The notes: generated from the sequence alone by a model not told the origin. 64,000 nt of DNA from Micromonospora chokoriensis (GCF_900091505.1 NZ_LT607409.1:1798001-1862000), one strand, 5' to 3'. Positions 42,920 through 51,403 are shown, counted from the first letter of the stretch. Translations and numbers: made by a program.

Positions 42920-43909
42920 ATGGCTCAGCGGAACAGCTCAGGTCGCGGCGCGACTGCGACCAGGACCAAACGGCAGGCCGGCAACCAGACGCCGGGCACC
43001 CCGGGGGTCTCCGAGTCGGAGATCTCCCGGATGCGGGTGGAGGACATCCGCGGGCAGCTACGCAAACGCGGGGTCTCCGGGATCTCCGCGCTGCGCAAGC
43101 CCGAGTTGGTGAAACAGTTGGTCCGCTCGCTGCGGTCCGGTGCCTCTGGTGCGGCCCGGCGCAGCACCGGACCGGCTGGCCGGGCCACCGGCACCAGGGC
43201 GTCGGCCGGTCGGGCCGCCGCGACGAAGAAGTCGGCGTCGAGGGCGGCACCGAGTCGCGCGAAGGCCGCACTGGCGAACAAGAGTGCACCCGCCAAGCGG
43301 GCCGCCGCGAAGAAGACGACGGCCGCGAAGAAGACGACGGCCGCGAAGAAGACGACGGCCGCGAAGAAGACGACGGCCGCGAAGAAGACGACGGCCGCGA
43401 AGAAGACGACGTCCGCCCGGAAGGCGGCCTCCGCGCGGAAGGTGGCGGCCAAGAAGGCACCGGCCAAGAAGGCGTCGGCGCGGCCGGCGGCGAAGCGTGC
43501 GGCGCCTGCCAAGCGCACCGCGCCTCCGGCGGCCGGCGGGATCCGGACCGGGCGGGGAACCGGGCGGTCGGTCCGAAGCTCGCAGGTGATCTCGTCGACG
43601 ATGGATCGGCCCGAGCGGCCCGGACGGAGTTTGATCACCGCGAATCACGAGGTGATTCAGCGGTGGGCCCGGGCTCGGGGTGCCAAGCCGGCGACCATCG
43701 CCGGCACCGAGCGGGACGGCCGGGCGGGTGTGTTGACCTTCAACATCCCCGGATACCGGGAAAGTAGCCGAATCCGGGAAATCACCTGGGATGAGTGGTT
43801 CTACACCTTCGACCTGCGCCGGTTGAACCTGATTTACCAGGAACAGTTGCGGGACGGTCGGCCGAGCAACTTCTTCCGGACCGAGTCACCCGATCGGGAA
43901 GACGGATGA
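42920..43909 (+). CDS. SAP/Rho-N-like, Lys/Ala-rich nucleoid-type protein
   Basis: This 329-residue protein has three parts. Residues about 35-75 ('SEISRMRVEDIRGQLRKRG', 'LRKPELVKQLVRSL') look like a SAP or Rho-N helix-extended-loop-helix. About 80-225 is a very basic Ala/Lys/Thr/Arg tract with six AAKKTT units, as in histone H1-like proteins. The last 90 residues ('VIQRWARARGAKPATIAG', 'ITWDEWFYTFDLRRLNLIYQ') form a conserved acidic-aromatic domain I cannot name. It is expected to bind nucleic acid. GAGCG precedes the ATG. Confidence 0.82.
   Translation: MAQRNSSGRGATATRTKRQAGNQTPGTPGVSESEISRMRVEDIRGQLRKRGVSGISALRKPELVKQLVRSLRSGASGAARRSTGPAGRATGTRASAGRAAATKKSASRAAPSRAKAALANKSAPAKRAAAKKTTAAKKTTAAKKTTAAKKTTAAKKTTAAKKTTSARKAASARKVAAKKAPAKKASARPAAKRAAPAKRTAPPAAGGIRTGRGTGRSVRSSQVISSTMDRPERPGRSLITANHEVIQRWARARGAKPATIAGTERDGRAGVLTFNIPGYRESSRIREITWDEWFYTFDLRRLNLIYQEQLRDGRPSNFFRTESPDREDG
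43304..43411 (+). repeat. Six 18-nt in-frame repeats (AAKKTT)
   Basis: Six consecutive copies of gccgcgaagaagacgacg with identical sequence. Perfect identity suggests recent expansion by slippage, so the tract is likely to vary in copy number. Confidence 0.92.
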
Positions 43910-44011
43910 GGTGTTTGCGGGAATGGCTGGCGGGTACGCGGCTGTTGCCAAAGACCGAGGCCGGAGCAGCGGATACTCGTCAGTTGTGACCGGCGAGACA
44001 GCCGTTCTGGG

Positions 44012-44040
44012 TTGAATCCAGAATCCGGGCGAACTAGCTT
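44012..44040 (+). promoter_or_regulatory. Promoter of an orphan transcript
   Basis: TTGAAT (44012-44017), 17-bp spacer, TAGCTT (44035-44040) is one of the best sigma-70-type matches in the window. It points away from the preceding gene into a 220-nt region with no convincing frame. Confidence 0.6.
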
Positions 44041-44046
44041 TATTGC

Positions 44047-44262
44047 GCCGCGTCACGCTTGGAAACGTTCGGGGGAGCGGCGGATCGATCAGATCCGTGC
44101 ACCAGGCGAGACGCGAGGGGACGGGTGGATTAGCCGTTGGGGGACGGTGACCACCTGTTTGGACCGGCGGCGTGAGCGGGCGATGCTTACGGGGGTGAGT
44201 GTTGCCCGCCGCCGCCGGCCCCACCGGCGGGTGCCCACCACAACCTTCGGGTGGTGGTGGGC
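44047..44262 (+). ncRNA. Candidate small RNA
   Basis: A promoter at 44012-44040 and two hairpins with a T-rich tail at 44212-44270 delimit about 216 nt between a plus-strand gene and a convergent MFS gene. The internal sequence contains GGATC/GATCC and other short stems. An ATG frame at 44183 runs through the terminator hairpins and into the antisense of the MFS gene, so it is not convincing. I recognise no known riboswitch. The 100 bp before the promoter (43910-44011) show nothing else. Confidence 0.45.
44212..44262 (+). terminator. Double hairpin terminator
   Basis: A 7-bp stem (44212-44218 with 44224-44230) is followed by a 13-bp stem with one mismatch (44233-44245 with 44250-44262), then gctttgcgttatt. 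The T-rich tail is on the plus strand, so termination is mainly of plus-strand RNA. Confidence 0.65.
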
Positions 44263-44282
44263 GCTTTGCGTTATTGCGACAG

Positions 44283-45572
44283 TTACGACGCCGATATCCG
44301 GTCTACGGGTGTGGGCGGCTCCGCGGCTTTCTGCAGTGCGGCGACGTGCCGTTCCCGGGGCGGCCCGGCCAGCAGGTGCCCGAGTGCGGCCAGCAGGCCC
44401 AGCCCACCCACGATCAGCCAGTGGTGGTCGCCGAGGTGTTGGAGGCTCACCCCGCCGAGGGTGGGGGCGACGAATGCCGCGGCCGGGAACGTCAGGTAGA
44501 AGACCGACTGGTAGCGCGCCCGTAGCTCAGGCGGTGCCAGGTCGGCGTTGATCTGCGCGTTGGGCGGTGCGGCGATCATCGAGCCGACCGTCCAGACCAC
44601 CGCGGCGCCGAGGTAGACGGCCAGCTCGTCGGCGACGGCGAGCACCCCGAAGCCGAGCGCCAGCAGCGCGGTGGAGGTGGCCAGCACGACGTCCTTGCGG
44701 TGCCGGTCGATCAGCCGGGGTACGAACAGCTGCCCGATCACGATCAGTGCGCCGCCGAGCGCGACCACCAGCCCGTACGCCGATGGGCCCAGACCGTCCG
44801 CGCGCATGGCCAGCGGCATGATCGTCGACGTCTGCATGGTGAGTACGGCCAGGACGAAGGTGAGCCCGACGAAGACCAGGAAGGTGCGGTCGGTGAGGGC
44901 GGTGTGCAGTCCGGGCCGGCGGGTCCGGAGGGACCTCGCTGCCGGACGGGCGGTGGGTTCCTGGTCGGTTGGCGACGTGGCCAGGTGCAGGGTCTCCGGC
45001 ACCTTCCAGCCGATGACGACGGCAGCGGTCAGCGTGGCGGCGGCGTCGACCAGGAACAGGGCGGTGAAGCTCGCCTCGGCCAGCACCCCGGCGAGCAGCG
45101 AGGCGACAGCCATGCCCAGGTTGAACGCCCAGAACTGGAGGTTGAACGCGCGCGAGCGACGTTCGGCGGGCACCACGTCGACGATCGCCGCGACGAAGGC
45201 CGGACCGGGCATCGAGTGGACCACGCCGACCAGCGCGGCGAGCACCGCGATGAGGAGGAGGGACTGGCTGAAGGCGAGCGCCACCATGAGTGCGGCGGTT
45301 GTCAGGTGCGCGGCGAGCAGCGTCGCCCGTCGGCCCCACCGGTCGGCCAGCACCCCGCCGAGCAGCACGCCCGCCGCGCCGCCGGCCCCGTACAGGCCGA
45401 CGACGGTGCCGGCGAGCCCGACGCTCGCTTCGCGTACGTCGGTGAGGTAGAGCGAGAGGAACAGCATGGCGAAGGCGCCGGCCCGGTTGATCAGCAGGCC
45501 GACCCAGAGGTACCAGAAGGTGGCGGGGAGCCCGCCCGCGGTGTCGTGCCACCAGCGCCGCACGGCGTGCAA
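44283..45572 (-). CDS. MFS transporter
   Basis: The 429-residue major facilitator protein has about 12 hydrophobic segments and the motif A loop 'GGVLADRWGRRATLL' after helix 2. It is of the DHA1 type related to drug or metabolite exporters; substrate unknown. It is a paralogue of the next gene, with matching starts ('WYLW', 'LINR'). GGGAGGA precedes the ATG. Confidence 0.9.
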   Translation of the reverse strand: MHAVRRWWHDTAGGLPATFWYLWVGLLINRAGAFAMLFLSLYLTDVREASVGLAGTVVGLYGAGGAAGVLLGGVLADRWGRRATLLAAHLTTAALMVALAFSQSLLLIAVLAALVGVVHSMPGPAFVAAIVDVVPAERRSRAFNLQFWAFNLGMAVASLLAGVLAEASFTALFLVDAAATLTAAVVIGWKVPETLHLATSPTDQEPTARPAARSLRTRRPGLHTALTDRTFLVFVGLTFVLAVLTMQTSTIMPLAMRADGLGPSAYGLVVALGGALIVIGQLFVPRLIDRHRKDVVLATSTALLALGFGVLAVADELAVYLGAAVVWTVGSMIAAPPNAQINADLAPPELRARYQSVFYLTFPAAAFVAPTLGGVSLQHLGDHHWLIVGGLGLLAALGHLLAGPPRERHVAALQKAAEPPTPVDRISAS

Positions 45573-45670
45573 CCGTCCTCCCGACAGTTCGGTTTCTTAA
45601 CCGTTTCCTCTGCACGGTAGAAAACTCGAGCCGCGTCGCGCCAGTCCAGGTCTGATCTCTGGGCAAGTCG

Positions 45671-46954
45671 TCAGGCGACGGCCTCGGCCGGCTGGGCTGC
45701 CCGGTCGACCGTGACCGGCGTCAACGCCTCGCCGGAGCGACGCAGCTCGGTGGCACGCCGCTCCCGGGCCGGACCGGACACCAGGTGGGCCACCGCGGTC
45801 AGGGCGCCCAGCGCGGCGCAGCCGTACCAGAGCGCGTCGTTGCCCGCATGCTCGCGCACCAGGCCGCCGAGGATCGGCGCGCTGGCTCCGGCGATCTGCC
45901 AGGAGAGGGAGAACACGCCCTGGTAGCGACCGCGTAGCTCGGCCGGGGACAGCTCGGCGATCAGCGTGGAGTTGGACGGCGAGTTCAGCATCTCGCCGAC
46001 CGTCCAGATCAGCACCGTCAGCCCGTAGAACCAGGCGGTGCCGGCGAACGCCGTCAGCCCGAACCCGACGCCCATCACCACGGACGCCAGGGCCAGCACG
46101 TGTGAGCGGCTCCGACCCCGGATCAGTCGGGGTACGAAGAGCTGGCCGACCACGATGAGGATGCCGTTGAGCGCGATGACCGAGCCGTAGGTGGCGGGGC
46201 TCAGGCCGTCGTCGCCCATGGCGATCGGCAGCATCGAGATGTGCTGGAGGAAGACCAGCGCGGCGAACAGGTTGAGTGCCACGAAGCCGAGGTAGACCCG
46301 GTCGGTGAGGATCGTGCGCAGGGCCCCGCGCGAAACCTTCGCGGCGGTGGCGGTGGACGCGCCGGACTGCCGGGTCTCCGGCACCTTGACGAAGATGATC
46401 AGCGCGGTGACCAGCATGGTGCCGGCGTCGACCACGAACAGCAGCAGGTAGTCCGCCTGCGCGGCGAGACCGGCGAGGATGGCGGCGCAGGCGAAGCCCA
46501 GGTTGAGGGCCCAGTAGTTGAGCGAGAACGCGCGCAGCCGGTCCTTCGCCGGCACCACGTCGATCATCATCGCGCCGAACGCGGGCCGGGCCGCCTCGGC
46601 GAACATGCCGAGCAACAGGGCGCCCAGCGCCACGGCCCAGAGGTCCCGGGCCAGCCCGAGCGCGAGCATCATGGCGGCGGCGCCAACGTGTGCGGTGAGC
46701 AGCGTCGGTCGCCGACCCCACCGGTCGGCGAGGGTGCCACCCGCTGTGGTGCCGAACGCCCCGCCGACGCCCCACAGGCCGATCACGACACCGGCCTGGG
46801 AGGCGGAGAAGCCGCGTTCCTGGGTCAGGTAGATGGCGAGGAACACGAGGACGAACGAGCCGAGTCGGTTGATCAGGGTCCCTGACCACAGGTACCAGAA
46901 GCTGGTCGGTAGGCCGCCGGTGGTGTCCCGGAACCAACTCCGCATCGTCCGCAT
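45671..46954 (-). CDS. MFS transporter, paralogue of the adjacent gene
   Basis: The 427-residue MFS protein has motif A 'GGTLADRWGRRPTLL' and the same overall layout as the downstream protein ('TTGGLPTSFWYLWSGTLINRLGSF' region against 'TAGGLPATFWYLWVGLLINRAGAF' region). The pair came from a tandem duplication but has diverged strongly. Substrate is not predictable. The upstream 150 bp, to gpmA, is relatively AT-rich and should hold its promoter. Confidence 0.9.
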   Translation of the reverse strand: MRTMRSWFRDTTGGLPTSFWYLWSGTLINRLGSFVLVFLAIYLTQERGFSASQAGVVIGLWGVGGAFGTTAGGTLADRWGRRPTLLTAHVGAAAMMLALGLARDLWAVALGALLLGMFAEAARPAFGAMMIDVVPAKDRLRAFSLNYWALNLGFACAAILAGLAAQADYLLLFVVDAGTMLVTALIIFVKVPETRQSGASTATAAKVSRGALRTILTDRVYLGFVALNLFAALVFLQHISMLPIAMGDDGLSPATYGSVIALNGILIVVGQLFVPRLIRGRSRSHVLALASVVMGVGFGLTAFAGTAWFYGLTVLIWTVGEMLNSPSNSTLIAELSPAELRGRYQGVFSLSWQIAGASAPILGGLVREHAGNDALWYGCAALGALTAVAHLVSGPARERRATELRRSGEALTPVTVDRAAQPAEAVA

Positions 46955-47106
46955 ATGAAGCCCCGTTTGTATGTAATGACCGATGTGACTGTCGTGCCTT
47001 ACAACCCTAGTGGCGGGCGGAGTCGCTGGTCATCCGCATTTTCACGTGGTGGTCGTCACGACGGGTGCCCGCGTGTCCACCCGGCGGTTGAGGCAGGATG
47101 ATCCGC

Positions 47107-47874
47107 ATGACTGCGAGCGAAGGGCCCACCGTCGGGACGCTGGTCCTGCTGCGACACGGTGAGAGCGACTGGAATGCCAAGAACCTCTTCACCGGCTGGG
47201 TGGACGTCGACCTGACCGAGAAGGGCGAGGGCGAGGCGAGGCGTGGCGGCGAGCTGCTGCGCGAGCACAGCCTGCTGCCGGACGTCGTACACACCAGCGT
47301 GATGCGCCGGGCGATCCGCACCGCCGAGCTGGCGCTCAACGCCGCCGACCGGCACTGGATCGCCGTGCGCCGGTCGTGGCGGCTCAATGAGCGGCACTAC
47401 GGCGCCCTGCAGGGCAAGAACAAGAAGCAGACCCTCGACGAGTACGGCGAGGAGCAGTTCATGCTCTGGCGCCGGTCGTACGACACGCCGCCGCCGCCGA
47501 TCGACGACAACGACGAGTGGTCGCAGGTGGGCGACCCGCGCTACGCGCTGCTGCCGACCGAGCTGATGCCCCGGACGGAGTGCCTCAAGGACGTCGTCGA
47601 CCGGATGCTGCCCTACTGGTACGACTCGATCGTGCCGGACATCCTGGCCGGCCGTACGGTGCTGGTGGCCGCGCACGGCAACTCGCTGCGTGCTCTGGTC
47701 AAGCACCTCGACCAGATCTCCGACGAGGCGATCGCCAAGCTGAACATTCCGACGGGCATCCCGCTGCGCTACGACCTCGACCCGCAGCTGCGTCCGCTCA
47801 GCCTCGGCGGCACGTACCTCGACCCGACGGCGGCGAAGGAAGCCGCCGCCGCGGTCGCCAACCAGGGCCGCTGA
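47107..47874 (+). CDS. gpmA: 2,3-bisphosphoglycerate-dependent phosphoglycerate mutase
   Basis: The 255-residue glycolytic enzyme has catalytic His17 in '[18 protein letters not shown]', '[19 protein letters not shown]' with the acid Glu and '[16 protein letters not shown]' with the second His. The ATG at 47107 gives the usual N-terminus; an ATG three codons upstream is possible. As in M. tuberculosis (gpm1-senX3-regX3) it lies near the phosphate two-component genes, here with phoU between on the other strand. Confidence 0.95.
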   Translation: MTASEGPTVGTLVLLRHGESDWNAKNLFTGWVDVDLTEKGEGEARRGGELLREHSLLPDVVHTSVMRRAIRTAELALNAADRHWIAVRRSWRLNERHYGALQGKNKKQTLDEYGEEQFMLWRRSYDTPPPPIDDNDEWSQVGDPRYALLPTELMPRTECLKDVVDRMLPYWYDSIVPDILAGRTVLVAAHGNSLRALVKHLDQISDEAIAKLNIPTGIPLRYDLDPQLRPLSLGGTYLDPTAAKEAAAAVANQGR

Positions 47875-47876
47875 CC

Positions 47877-47915
47877 AAGAAGAAGGGCCCCCGCGCCGCG
47901 GGGGCCCTTCTTCTT
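47877..47915. terminator. Bidirectional terminator, 19-bp perfect stem
   Basis: 47877-47895 is exactly complementary to 47897-47915. It carries A-rich and T-rich ends on both strands and lies between the convergent gpmA and phoU stops (2 and 4 bp away). It is the most classical Rho-independent terminator in the window. Confidence 0.93.
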
Positions 47916-47919
47916 CGCC

Positions 47920-48576
47920 TCAGTTGGTGCTGGTGGGGCTGTTCTCTCCGGTGATCAGGTAGACCACGTGCTCGCCGGCGTTGACCGCGTGGTCGGCGAA
48001 GCGCTCGTAGAAGCGGCCCAGCAGGGTGGCGTCGATGGCGGTCTCCACCCCGTACGGCCAGTCGTCACCGAGCAGCACCGCGAACAGGTTCTTGTGCAGC
48101 TCGTCCATGGCGTCGTCGTCACCGTCCAGCTCGCCGGCGAGGTCCGCGTCGGGCTTCGCCAGCACCGAGCCGATCTTCACGGCCATCCGGTCGGCGATCT
48201 CGGACATCTCGGTGAAGACCGACCGAAGCTCGGCCGGGACGGCGGGCGAGGGGTGCCGGCGCAGCGCGGTCTTCGCCACGTGCTCGGCCAGGTCGCCCAT
48301 CCGCTCCAGGTCAGCGGCCACGTGTAGCGCGGTGATCATCGCGCGGAGGTCGGAGGCGACCGGCGCCTGCCGGGCGAGCAGGTCGCAGACCCGCTCCTCG
48401 ATGTGCCGGTAGAGGTCGTCGATCTCGGCGTCCCGCTCGATGACCGTCTCGGCGGACTGCCGGTCGGCGGTGAGCAGGGCCCGGGTGGCCTGGCGCATGG
48501 CGGCGCGGACGCCCTCCGCCATGTCCACCAGCAGTTGGCTGACGATCTGGAGGTCGGCCCGGAACTCGTCGCGCAT
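47920..48576 (-). CDS. phoU: Phosphate uptake regulator PhoU
   Basis: The 218-residue all-helical protein has two PhoU repeats, each with the metal-binding pattern ('DDLYRHIEERVCDLLARQ' with 'HVAADLERMGDLAEHVAK', and 'ELHKNLF' with 'GRFYERFADHAVNAGEHVVYL'). PhoU links Pst activity to the sensor kinase and shuts the regulon down in high phosphate. Two adjacent ATGs are possible; the second (48576) gives seven-base spacing to AGGA. It is divergent from senX3 with PHO-box repeats between. Confidence 0.95.
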   Translation of the reverse strand: MRDEFRADLQIVSQLLVDMAEGVRAAMRQATRALLTADRQSAETVIERDAEIDDLYRHIEERVCDLLARQAPVASDLRAMITALHVAADLERMGDLAEHVAKTALRRHPSPAVPAELRSVFTEMSEIADRMAVKIGSVLAKPDADLAGELDGDDDAMDELHKNLFAVLLGDDWPYGVETAIDATLLGRFYERFADHAVNAGEHVVYLITGENSPTSTN

Positions 48577-48670
48577 CATCACGTCCTGTGGTCGGTCGCC
48601 GCCGACGGGTGCCGGCGCAGGGGGTTGAGCAGGTGTGACGCCAACGGTAGGTCGCGCGGACGGACCCCCG

Positions 48671-48709
48671 ATGAACCACGGTGAACGACGCTGGACGTGG
48701 GGGTGAACA
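48671..48709. promoter_or_regulatory. PHO boxes between phoU and senX3
   Basis: GTGAAC-type units begin at 48681, 48692 (weaker) and 48703, spaced exactly 11 bp, with another ATGAAC at 48671. On the minus strand these read GTTCAC. They suggest that RegX3 controls phoU and possibly its own operon. Confidence 0.7.
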
Positions 48710-48780
48710 CTTTCGGAAGCGAGGGTAGTTCGTCCCGATCTGTGTGGTAGCCAGGTTAACAATGCCCCTACGATCGCCGG

Positions 48781-50007
48781 GTGGAGTGGGCGGTGGCGGT
48801 CGTGGTGGCCGTGGCGTTGGTGGCCGGAGTGGCCGCCGGTTTTCTGCTGCCCCGGATCATGGGGAGGCCCGCGATAGCCGACGAGCAGCAGACCGGGCTC
48901 GGCCGCCGGACGATCGACTCGCTCCGTGCCGGTGTCGTGGTGCTCGACAACGACGACGTCCCCGTGCTGATCAATCCGGCTGCCCGCGCGATGGGGCTGC
49001 TCCGTACCGGCAGCACCCCCGGCTCGATCGCCGCGCACCCGCTGATCCGTACCCTCGCCGGCCAGGTGCGACGCACCGGCGTGCGGCGCGAGATCGAGCT
49101 GGACCTGCCCCGGGGCCGCGACGGCGCGGGGGAGAATCCGCTGGGCGTGCACCTGCGGGCGATGGGCATCGGCAACGGTTTCATCGCGGTCGAGGCGGTC
49201 GACGTGACCGAGGCACACCGGCTGACCCGGGTACGCCGCGACTTCGTGGCCAACGTCAGTCACGAGCTCAAGACCCCGATCGGGGCGCTGCAACTACTCG
49301 CCGAGGCGTTGCTGGACGCGACCGAGCCGGCCGACGCCGCGGCACCCGACCTCTCCGAGGACCTGGTCGCCGCCCGCCGGTTCGCCGAGCGGATCCAGCA
49401 CGAGTCGACCCGGCTGGGCCGCCTGGTGCAGGAGTTGCTGGAGCTGACCCGCCTGCAGGGCGCCGAACCGCAGCCGCCACCGGAGCCGGTCGCGCTGGAC
49501 TGGGTGATCGCCGAGGTGGTCGACCGGACCCGCACCACGGCCTCCGCCCGGGGGGTCGAGGTGACCGTCGACGGTGAGCGCGGCCTCACCGCGTACGGCA
49601 GCGACTCCCAACTCGCCACGGCGGTGGCGAACCTGGTCGAGAACGCCATCAACTACTCGGGTGAGGACACCACGGTCCGGGTCACCCTCCGCGGCGACGA
49701 CGAGCACGTCGAGGTTGCCGTCGCTGACCAGGGCATCGGCATCGCCCCGACGGACGTGGACCGGATCTTCGAGCGGTTCTACCGAGCCGACCAGGCCCGC
49801 TCCCGTGCCACCGGCGGCACCGGGCTCGGACTGGCGATCGTGAAACACATCGCGAGCAACCATGGCGGACGGGTCGAGGTGTCAAGCACTCTTGGTGGTG
49901 GGTCGACGTTCACCCTCCGGTTGCCTGCCAGTCCACCGGACGACCTTCTGGCGACACTGCCGCCGGTTGGGATCGACTCCGGTCCGGCTGGGCTACGGCA
50001 GGTCTGA
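48781..50007 (+). CDS. senX3: Phosphate sensor histidine kinase (SenX3/PhoR)
   Basis: This 408-residue kinase has a short N-terminal membrane helix (about 3-24), a PAS-like domain (about 45-145), HisKA with phospho-accepting His161 ('FVANVSHELKTPIGAL') and an ATPase domain with N box 'NLVENAINYS', G1 'DQGIGI' and G2 'GGTGLGLAIVKHIA'. It senses phosphate limitation through Pst/PhoU and phosphorylates RegX3. The GTG at 48781 follows TACGAT by six bases. Confidence 0.94.
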   Translation: MEWAVAVVVAVALVAGVAAGFLLPRIMGRPAIADEQQTGLGRRTIDSLRAGVVVLDNDDVPVLINPAARAMGLLRTGSTPGSIAAHPLIRTLAGQVRRTGVRREIELDLPRGRDGAGENPLGVHLRAMGIGNGFIAVEAVDVTEAHRLTRVRRDFVANVSHELKTPIGALQLLAEALLDATEPADAAAPDLSEDLVAARRFAERIQHESTRLGRLVQELLELTRLQGAEPQPPPEPVALDWVIAEVVDRTRTTASARGVEVTVDGERGLTAYGSDSQLATAVANLVENAINYSGEDTTVRVTLRGDDEHVEVAVADQGIGIAPTDVDRIFERFYRADQARSRATGGTGLGLAIVKHIASNHGGRVEVSSTLGGGSTFTLRLPASPPDDLLATLPPVGIDSGPAGLRQV

Positions 50008-50030
50008 CAGCAATGGAAAGGAAATCCCCG

Positions 50031-50714
50031 TTGAGCCGCGTTCTGGTGGTCGAGGACGAGGAGTCGTTCTCCGACGCCTTGTCGTACATGCTCCGTAAGG
50101 AGGGTTTCGAGGTTTCGGTCGCCGCGACCGGGACCGACGCCCTCACCGAGTTCGACCGGACCGGCGCCGACATCGTGCTGCTCGACCTGATGTTGCCCGA
50201 GATGTCGGGCACCGAGGTCTGCCGGCAACTGCGGCAGCGGTCGGCCGTGCCGATCATCATGGTCACCGCCCGGGACAGCGAGATCGACAAGGTGGTCGGG
50301 CTGGAGATCGGCGCCGACGACTACGTCACCAAGCCGTACTCGCCGCGCGAGCTGGTCGCCCGGATCCGGGCGGTGCTGCGCCGGCAGAGCCCGGAGGTGG
50401 CCGAGGCAGGTGCTCCCACCCTGGCCGCCGGGCCGGTGCGGATGGACATCGAGCGGCACGTGGTGACCGTCGACGGTGGGGCCGTGCAGCTGCCGTTGAA
50501 GGAGTTCGAGCTGCTGGAGCTGCTACTGCGCAACGCGGGCCGGGTGCTCACCCGGGGGCAGCTCATCGACCGGGTCTGGGGTGCCGACTACGTCGGTGAC
50601 ACCAAGACGCTTGACGTGCACGTCAAGCGCCTGCGCTCCAAGATCGAGCCGGAGCCGTCCGCGCCCCGCTTCATCGTCACCGTCCGGGGGCTGGGCTACA
50701 AGTTCGAGCCGTGA
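50031..50714 (+). CDS. regX3: Phosphate response regulator RegX3/PhoP, TTG start
   Basis: The 227-residue OmpR-type regulator has acidic pocket 'EDE' at 8-10, phospho-acceptor Asp52 ('VLLDLMLPEMSG'), Thr79 and Lys101, and a winged helix ('LPLKEFELLELLLRNAGRVLTRGQLIDRVWG' region, 'DTKTLDVHVKRLRSKIEPE'). The TTG at 50031 is chosen because AAAGGAAA lies six bases upstream and it gives the conserved N-terminus; an ATG at 50013 has no ribosome site. It binds PHO boxes. Confidence 0.94.
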   Translation: MSRVLVVEDEESFSDALSYMLRKEGFEVSVAATGTDALTEFDRTGADIVLLDLMLPEMSGTEVCRQLRQRSAVPIIMVTARDSEIDKVVGLEIGADDYVTKPYSPRELVARIRAVLRRQSPEVAEAGAPTLAAGPVRMDIERHVVTVDGGAVQLPLKEFELLELLLRNAGRVLTRGQLIDRVWGADYVGDTKTLDVHVKRLRSKIEPEPSAPRFIVTVRGLGYKFEP

Positions 50715-50724
50715 TCGGCGTACG

Positions 50725-50759
50725 CGAAGGGGGTCTGCGCCCGGCGCGGGCCCCCTTCG
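50725..50759 (+). terminator. Terminator after regX3
   Basis: CGAAGGGGG (50725-50733) pairs with CCCCCTTCG (50751-50759); inner GCGC/GCGC can extend the stem. It lies ten bases after the regX3 stop. Confidence 0.75.
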
Positions 50760-50839
50760 GCGTGTGCGCTCCCGCTCTTCGGGCCGGCTGTCGAGAGCTG
50801 AACGGCTGCGCGGCGGGGGGACGGACGTCTGTCGGTGCT

Positions 50840-51306
50840 CCTTTGGAGCTGATGTCGCAGACGAATCACCGGCGGACGGCGGAGAGCCGGCGTCTGTGGA
50901 GCCGACGTGATCGAGCCGAGTTCGTAGTGGGGGATACAAACCCACCGCTCCGGCCGGCACCCGCGCTGCCGAAATCCCCTCAACCAACGACGGGCATCGC
51001 CTCGATCCACTCCGGTTCGCCGATATCGCGGTATCCGAGCGATGGGGATACCCCGAGTTCGGCGAACTGGAGTGGATCAACTTGCAAGCGAGGCAGGCTC
51101 TGTTTCGTACGCCCCAGAGCGCCCTGGGTGTGCGCGAACTCCCGCAGCACGTGTGCGGTTCGCCCTGATTGGTCCCGATGGAATCGAACGCCCACGCCTC
51201 GACTCGGGGCCACCTCGACCCGCCGACGGAACCGTCCATCTGCCGATGTCACAAACGAGCCGATGTCGCAAACGAGCCGATGTCACAAACGAGTCAGCTC
51301 CAAAGG
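50840..51306. mobile_element. 467-bp inverted-repeat-bounded segment, possible non-autonomous element or gene remnant
   Basis: cctttggagctga (50840-50852) and its exact complement (51294-51306) bound a segment in a 690-bp space without a clear gene. The segment is less GC-biased at third positions in every frame than its neighbours. On the plus strand an open frame without a start codon (50911-51165) includes 'RWGYPEFGELEWINLQ'; on the minus strand 50980-51252 is open for 90 codons. Neither is convincing as an intact gene. No transposase or target duplication is evident. The parts outside (50760-50839, 51307-51403) hold nothing I can name. Confidence 0.4.
51243..51293 (+). repeat. Three tandem 17-bp repeats
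   Basis: ccgatgtcacaaacgag, ccgatgtcgcaaacgag and ccgatgtcacaaacgag follow each other and abut the right inverted repeat. A related single copy (ctgatgtcgcagacgaa) abuts the left repeat at 50850. Confidence 0.9.
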
Positions 51307-51403
51307 CGTCTCGTCACATGTGTCCGGCTCCTCTGTGGCTGTTCTGGCGTCGCTCTCCAGGCGGGCGGCAGCGTCGCCGCCGCAGTGGTTGCTGCCGGGG
51401 CCG

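Noticed and set aside
43058..43648. Long minus-strand frames over the AAKKTT repeats
   Set aside because: Low-complexity antisense of the repeat tract; the plus-strand frame has conserved-looking N- and C-terminal domains and a ribosome site.
44183..44551. A plus-strand frame containing three consecutive Trp codons next to a terminator hairpin, like a trp leader
   Set aside because: The Trp codons are the GTGGTGGTGG arm of the terminator itself, the frame runs on as antisense of the MFS gene, and no biosynthetic gene follows on this strand.
50980..51252. Minus-strand 90-codon frame in the inverted-repeat-bounded segment
   Set aside because: Third-position GC is only about 64 percent, no ribosome site or -10 box was found, and the start lies in the 17-bp repeat array. 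Kept only as part of the unexplained segment.
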